Below are positions 13,668 through 15,346 of a stretch of 15,346 nt of DNA, in pieces. The DNA comes from Methanomicrobiales archaeon (lineage in GTDB: Archaea; Halobacteriota; Methanomicrobia; Methanomicrobiales; Methanospirillaceae). Location of the stretch: assembly GCA_017883495.1 (NCBI GenBank), contig JADGNL010000209.1, positions 1 to 15,346 on the forward strand. The letters run 5' to 3'. The position numbers and the translations under genes were made by a program. A model generated the notes under the pieces. It had not been told where the DNA came from, made no database searches, and was given only the letters and a program-made list of their open reading frames with translations. Position 1 is the stretch's first letter. Each line of letters opens with the position of its first letter.

Positions 13668-14096
13668 TTACCGCCTCGGCTTCTCTTTCCGCCCGATCAC
13701 CATCTCGTGGAGACAGACGTTGTTGACCTGCGTGACCACGAACCGGACTCCGGGGATATCGCCCATCGACCGGCCCAGCCGGCCGCCGATCCCCTCGACC
13801 TCGACCTCGTCGTGCTCGTCGATGAAGTTGATCGCGCCGTCGCCGGCCGCGAAGGCCGTGATCTGCCGGCCGTTCTTGATCAACTGCACCCGGACGCACT
13901 TCCGGATGGCGGAGTTCGGCTGCTTGGCCTCGACGCCGACCTTCTCGAGCACGATACCGCGCGCCTGGGGCGCGCCCTCGAGCGGGTCGCTCTTGATGTC
14001 GAGTCCGAGCAGGCGACGTGCGTAGTTCACGTCGCTCCAGCGGAGCTTGTTGGCGTCCCGCTTCAGTTTCCTTGCTGCAAATTTGCCCTGTCCCAT
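13668..14096 (-). CDS. rps12: 30S ribosomal protein S12 (uS12)
   Basis: The 142-residue archaeal form of S12 sits at the decoding centre and checks codon-anticodon pairing. The signature KQPNSAIRKCVRVQL (58-72) and the loop GRSMGDIPGVRF (108-119) are present. These are the positions linked to streptomycin and error phenotypes in other organisms. GAGG lies 7 nt before the ATG, and a TATA box at 14169-14177 predicts a leader of about 48 nt. The gene is first in the operon rps12-rps7-fusA and is divergent from queD. Neither nusA nor rpl30e precedes it, unlike in many archaeal str operons. Confidence 0.97.
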   Translation of the reverse strand: MGQGKFAARKLKRDANKLRWSDVNYARRLLGLDIKSDPLEGAPQARGIVLEKVGVEAKQPNSAIRKCVRVQLIKNGRQITAFAAGDGAINFIDEHDEVEVEGIGGRLGRSMGDIPGVRFVVTQVNNVCLHEMVIGRKEKPRR

Positions 14097-14165
14097 GGGA
14101 TAGCCTCAGTGTGACGAATATCGAGAACGGCTGCCACCGATCGTGAGATCAGTACTGCGACGGGA

Positions 14166-14183
14166 GCGAATATATCTATTCGC
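14166..14183. promoter_or_regulatory. rps12 operon TATA box inside an 18-bp perfect inverted repeat
   Basis: GCGAATA-TATC-TATTCGC is a perfect 7-bp inverted repeat with a 4-nt centre. The minus-strand TATA box (AGATATATT, 14169-14177) lies within it, so a dimeric regulator bound here would compete with TBP. The predicted transcript start is near 14145. Confidence 0.55.
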
Positions 14184-14220
14184 ACGCCCGGTTCCCGCGT
14201 GGGTATATGATTTGCCTCTA

Positions 14221-14245
14221 CCGGGTAATAATATATTTCTCCCGG
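14221..14245 (+). promoter_or_regulatory. queD promoter with CCGGG/CCCGG repeats around the TATA box
   Basis: The TATA box ATATATTT (14231-14238) is centred about 23 nt before the ATG at 14257, so the mRNA is probably leaderless. CCGGG (14221-14225) and CCCGG (14241-14245) flank it as an inverted repeat. A second AT-rich GTATATGATTT lies upstream at about 14202-14212. Confidence 0.5.
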
Positions 14246-14256
14246 CACCATGTCTG

Positions 14257-14664
14257 ATGATGACCGTCCGGATCTACAAGGAGGTCGAGTTCGACGCCTC
14301 GCACCGCCTGCTCCATTACGCGGGCAAGTGCCACAACCTCCACGGCCACCGCTGGAAGGTCGAGGTCTGGATCGAGGGCGGGCCCGACCCGGTCAGCTGC
14401 ATCGTGCTCGACTACGCGCGGATCAAGCAGATTGTGCAGCGGTTCGACCACCAGATCGTCCTGAACCGCGACGACCCGATGGTGGCCGCGATCGAGGCCT
14501 TCCACCCGGTGATCACGACCGAGGGCGATCCCACGAGCGAACTCCTGGCCAAAATTATCGCGGACGACCTGGACGCCGAGTGCCGGTCCGCCGGCGTGGC
14601 CGCCCGCGTCACCTCGATCCGGGTCTGGGAGTCGCCGAACGCCTGCGCGGAACTGGTGCGATGA
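14257..14664 (+). CDS. queD: 6-carboxytetrahydropterin synthase QueD
   Basis: The 135-residue enzyme of the PTPS/QueD family converts 7,8-dihydroneopterin triphosphate to 6-carboxy-tetrahydropterin, the second step towards preQ0. The zinc ligands are H16 (FDASHRL), H29 and H31 (CHNLHGH), with the catalytic C25. The CxxxHGH spacing is the one of QueD rather than of biopterin-making PTPS. D64-H65 (FDHQIVLN) and E125 (VWESPN) complete the active site. Starts at 14257 and 14260 are both possible. TATA spacing suits either. The stop overlaps the queE start as ATGA, and queC follows, so the three genes form one operon for 7-deazaguanine synthesis. In archaea this serves archaeosine at position 15 of tRNA. 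Confidence 0.95.
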   Translation: MMTVRIYKEVEFDASHRLLHYAGKCHNLHGHRWKVEVWIEGGPDPVSCIVLDYARIKQIVQRFDHQIVLNRDDPMVAAIEAFHPVITTEGDPTSELLAKIIADDLDAECRSAGVAARVTSIRVWESPNACAELVR

Positions 14665-15275
14665 GGGTCGTCGAGGTCTTTCGCTCGCTCCAGGGCGAGG
14701 GACGGAACCAGGGGCGGCCGACGGTCTTCCTCCGCCTCGCCGGCTGCAACCTCGCCTGCGCCTGGTGCGACACGGCGTACGCGCGCGAGGGCGGCGAGGA
14801 GCTCGACGCCAATACGGTGATCGCACGGGTCCGTGCAACGGCCGGCCCCTGCCGCCGCCTCTGCGTGACCGGCGGCGAGCCCCTCCTCCAGCAGGAGGCG
14901 CTCGTCCCGCTCGCGGCCGCGCTCGCGGCCGCGGGGTTCGCGGTCGAGGTCGAGACGAACGGGACGATCGACTTCACGCCAATCCGGGCACACGCGGCGA
15001 TCACCATGGATGTCAAATGCCCGTCCTCGGGCGAGGCCTCCGACCTATCCCTCCTCGCCCGCCTCGGGCCGGAGGACGCGGTCAAGTTCGTGGTCGGCGA
15101 CCTCGCCGACCTCGCGTACATGGAGAGTGTGCTGGACGCGCACCCGACGGAGGCCGAAGTCTTCGTCTCGCCGGTCCACGGCGCGGACGCCGGGCCGATC
15201 GCGGCCCGGATCGTCGAGGAGAACCTCCCGGTCCGGTTCTCGCTCCAGCTGCACAAACTCATAGGAGTCCGGTGA
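14661..15275 (+). CDS. queE: 7-carboxy-7-deazaguanine synthase QueE (radical SAM)
   Basis: The 204-residue radical SAM enzyme rearranges 6-carboxy-tetrahydropterin to 7-carboxy-7-deazaguanine, the ring-contraction step of preQ0 synthesis. The cluster-binding motif is CNLACAWC, with C29, C33 and C36 in the CX3CX2C spacing, preceded by SLQGEG (9-14), which contacts the substrate region, and followed by DTAYA. VTGGEP (about 69-74) is the SAM-binding GGE motif. The protein has the short form usual for QueE. It starts at the ATGA overlap with queD, and its stop overlaps the queC start by one base (TGATG), showing tight coupling. Confidence 0.96.
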   Translation: MRVVEVFRSLQGEGRNQGRPTVFLRLAGCNLACAWCDTAYAREGGEELDANTVIARVRATAGPCRRLCVTGGEPLLQQEALVPLAAALAAAGFAVEVETNGTIDFTPIRAHAAITMDVKCPSSGEASDLSLLARLGPEDAVKFVVGDLADLAYMESVLDAHPTEAEVFVSPVHGADAGPIAARIVEENLPVRFSLQLHKLIGVR

Positions 15276-15346
15276 TGAAAGCGGTCTGTCTCTTATCCGG
15301 CGGCATGGACTCGTCCACGCTCGCCTACCTTGCGCGCGAACGGGGC
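15275..15346 (+). CDS. queC: 7-cyano-7-deazaguanine synthase QueC (3' end outside window)
   Basis: Only the first 24 codons are present. They begin MKAVCLLSGGMDSSTLAYLA, whose SGGMDSS is the PP-loop of QueC, the ATP-dependent enzyme that turns 7-carboxy-7-deazaguanine into preQ0. AGGAGT lies 8 nt before the ATG, and the start shares one base with the queE stop. Identification rests on the PP-loop together with its position behind queD and queE. Confidence 0.93.
   Translation, partial: MKAVCLLSGGMDSSTLAYLARERG

Noticed and set aside
13054..14025. A plus-strand frame from a TTG preceded by AAAGGAGGGGA, antisense to rps7 and rps12
   Set aside because: The good ribosome-binding site is simply the complement of the pyrimidine tract between rps7 and fusA. 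The translated product looks like a shadow frame.
14249..14262. CTGATGATGA near the queD start as the C box of a C/D-type small RNA
   Set aside because: No D box or C'/D' pair was found at suitable distance, and the bases are explained by the queD start codons.

Overview
This window is high-GC DNA from a methanogenic archaeon, most likely of the Methanomicrobiales. The translation genes are clearly archaeal (aEF-2, uS12, uS7, an archaeal-length AspRS). Most genes have an archaeal TATA box about 22-28 nt before the start codon or a short leader. Oligo-T runs sit behind several genes. A DUF2124-like protein, queuosine-pathway genes used for archaeosine, and Thr/Pro-rich lipoproteins fit the same group. 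I cannot fix the genus from sequence alone.

Layout. 1-742 (+): the 3' end of a sensor histidine kinase overlapping a stand-alone receiver-domain response regulator. 753-4000 (-): a Nudix hydrolase, then aspS and an archaeal core methionine synthase joined by an ATGA overlap, then a small cytoplasmic fasciclin-domain protein. 4086-4571 (-): a DUF2124-like protein. 4671-6019 (+): two tandem, paralogous Yip1-family membrane proteins, each with its own promoter and a T-run behind it. 6020-6319: a hairpin-rich intergenic stretch. 6320-6784 (+): a small HEAT-repeat protein. 7032-7676 (+): a divergent TMEM175-like channel protein. 7708-10700: a cell-surface island with three predicted lipoproteins that share Thr/Pro-rich linkers (a dienelactone-hydrolase-fold enzyme, a type-1 copper cupredoxin and a fasciclin protein). 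The fasciclin gene is followed, in the same frame after one TGA, by the orphan 3' end of another surface protein. 10838-14096 (-): the str operon, rps12-rps7-fusA, with no tuf gene behind it. 14257-15346 (+): queD-queE-queC, divergent from rps12, making preQ0 for archaeosine in tRNA.

Together the window mixes core translation and tRNA-modification genes with an accessory surface and membrane block. I see no CRISPR array, tRNA, rRNA, insertion sequence or phage gene. The items most worth a second look are the in-frame remnant behind the fasciclin gene, the structured 6081-6240 region, the anti-Shine-Dalgarno-like tract between rps7 and fusA, and the perfect inverted repeats on the rps12 and cupredoxin promoters.
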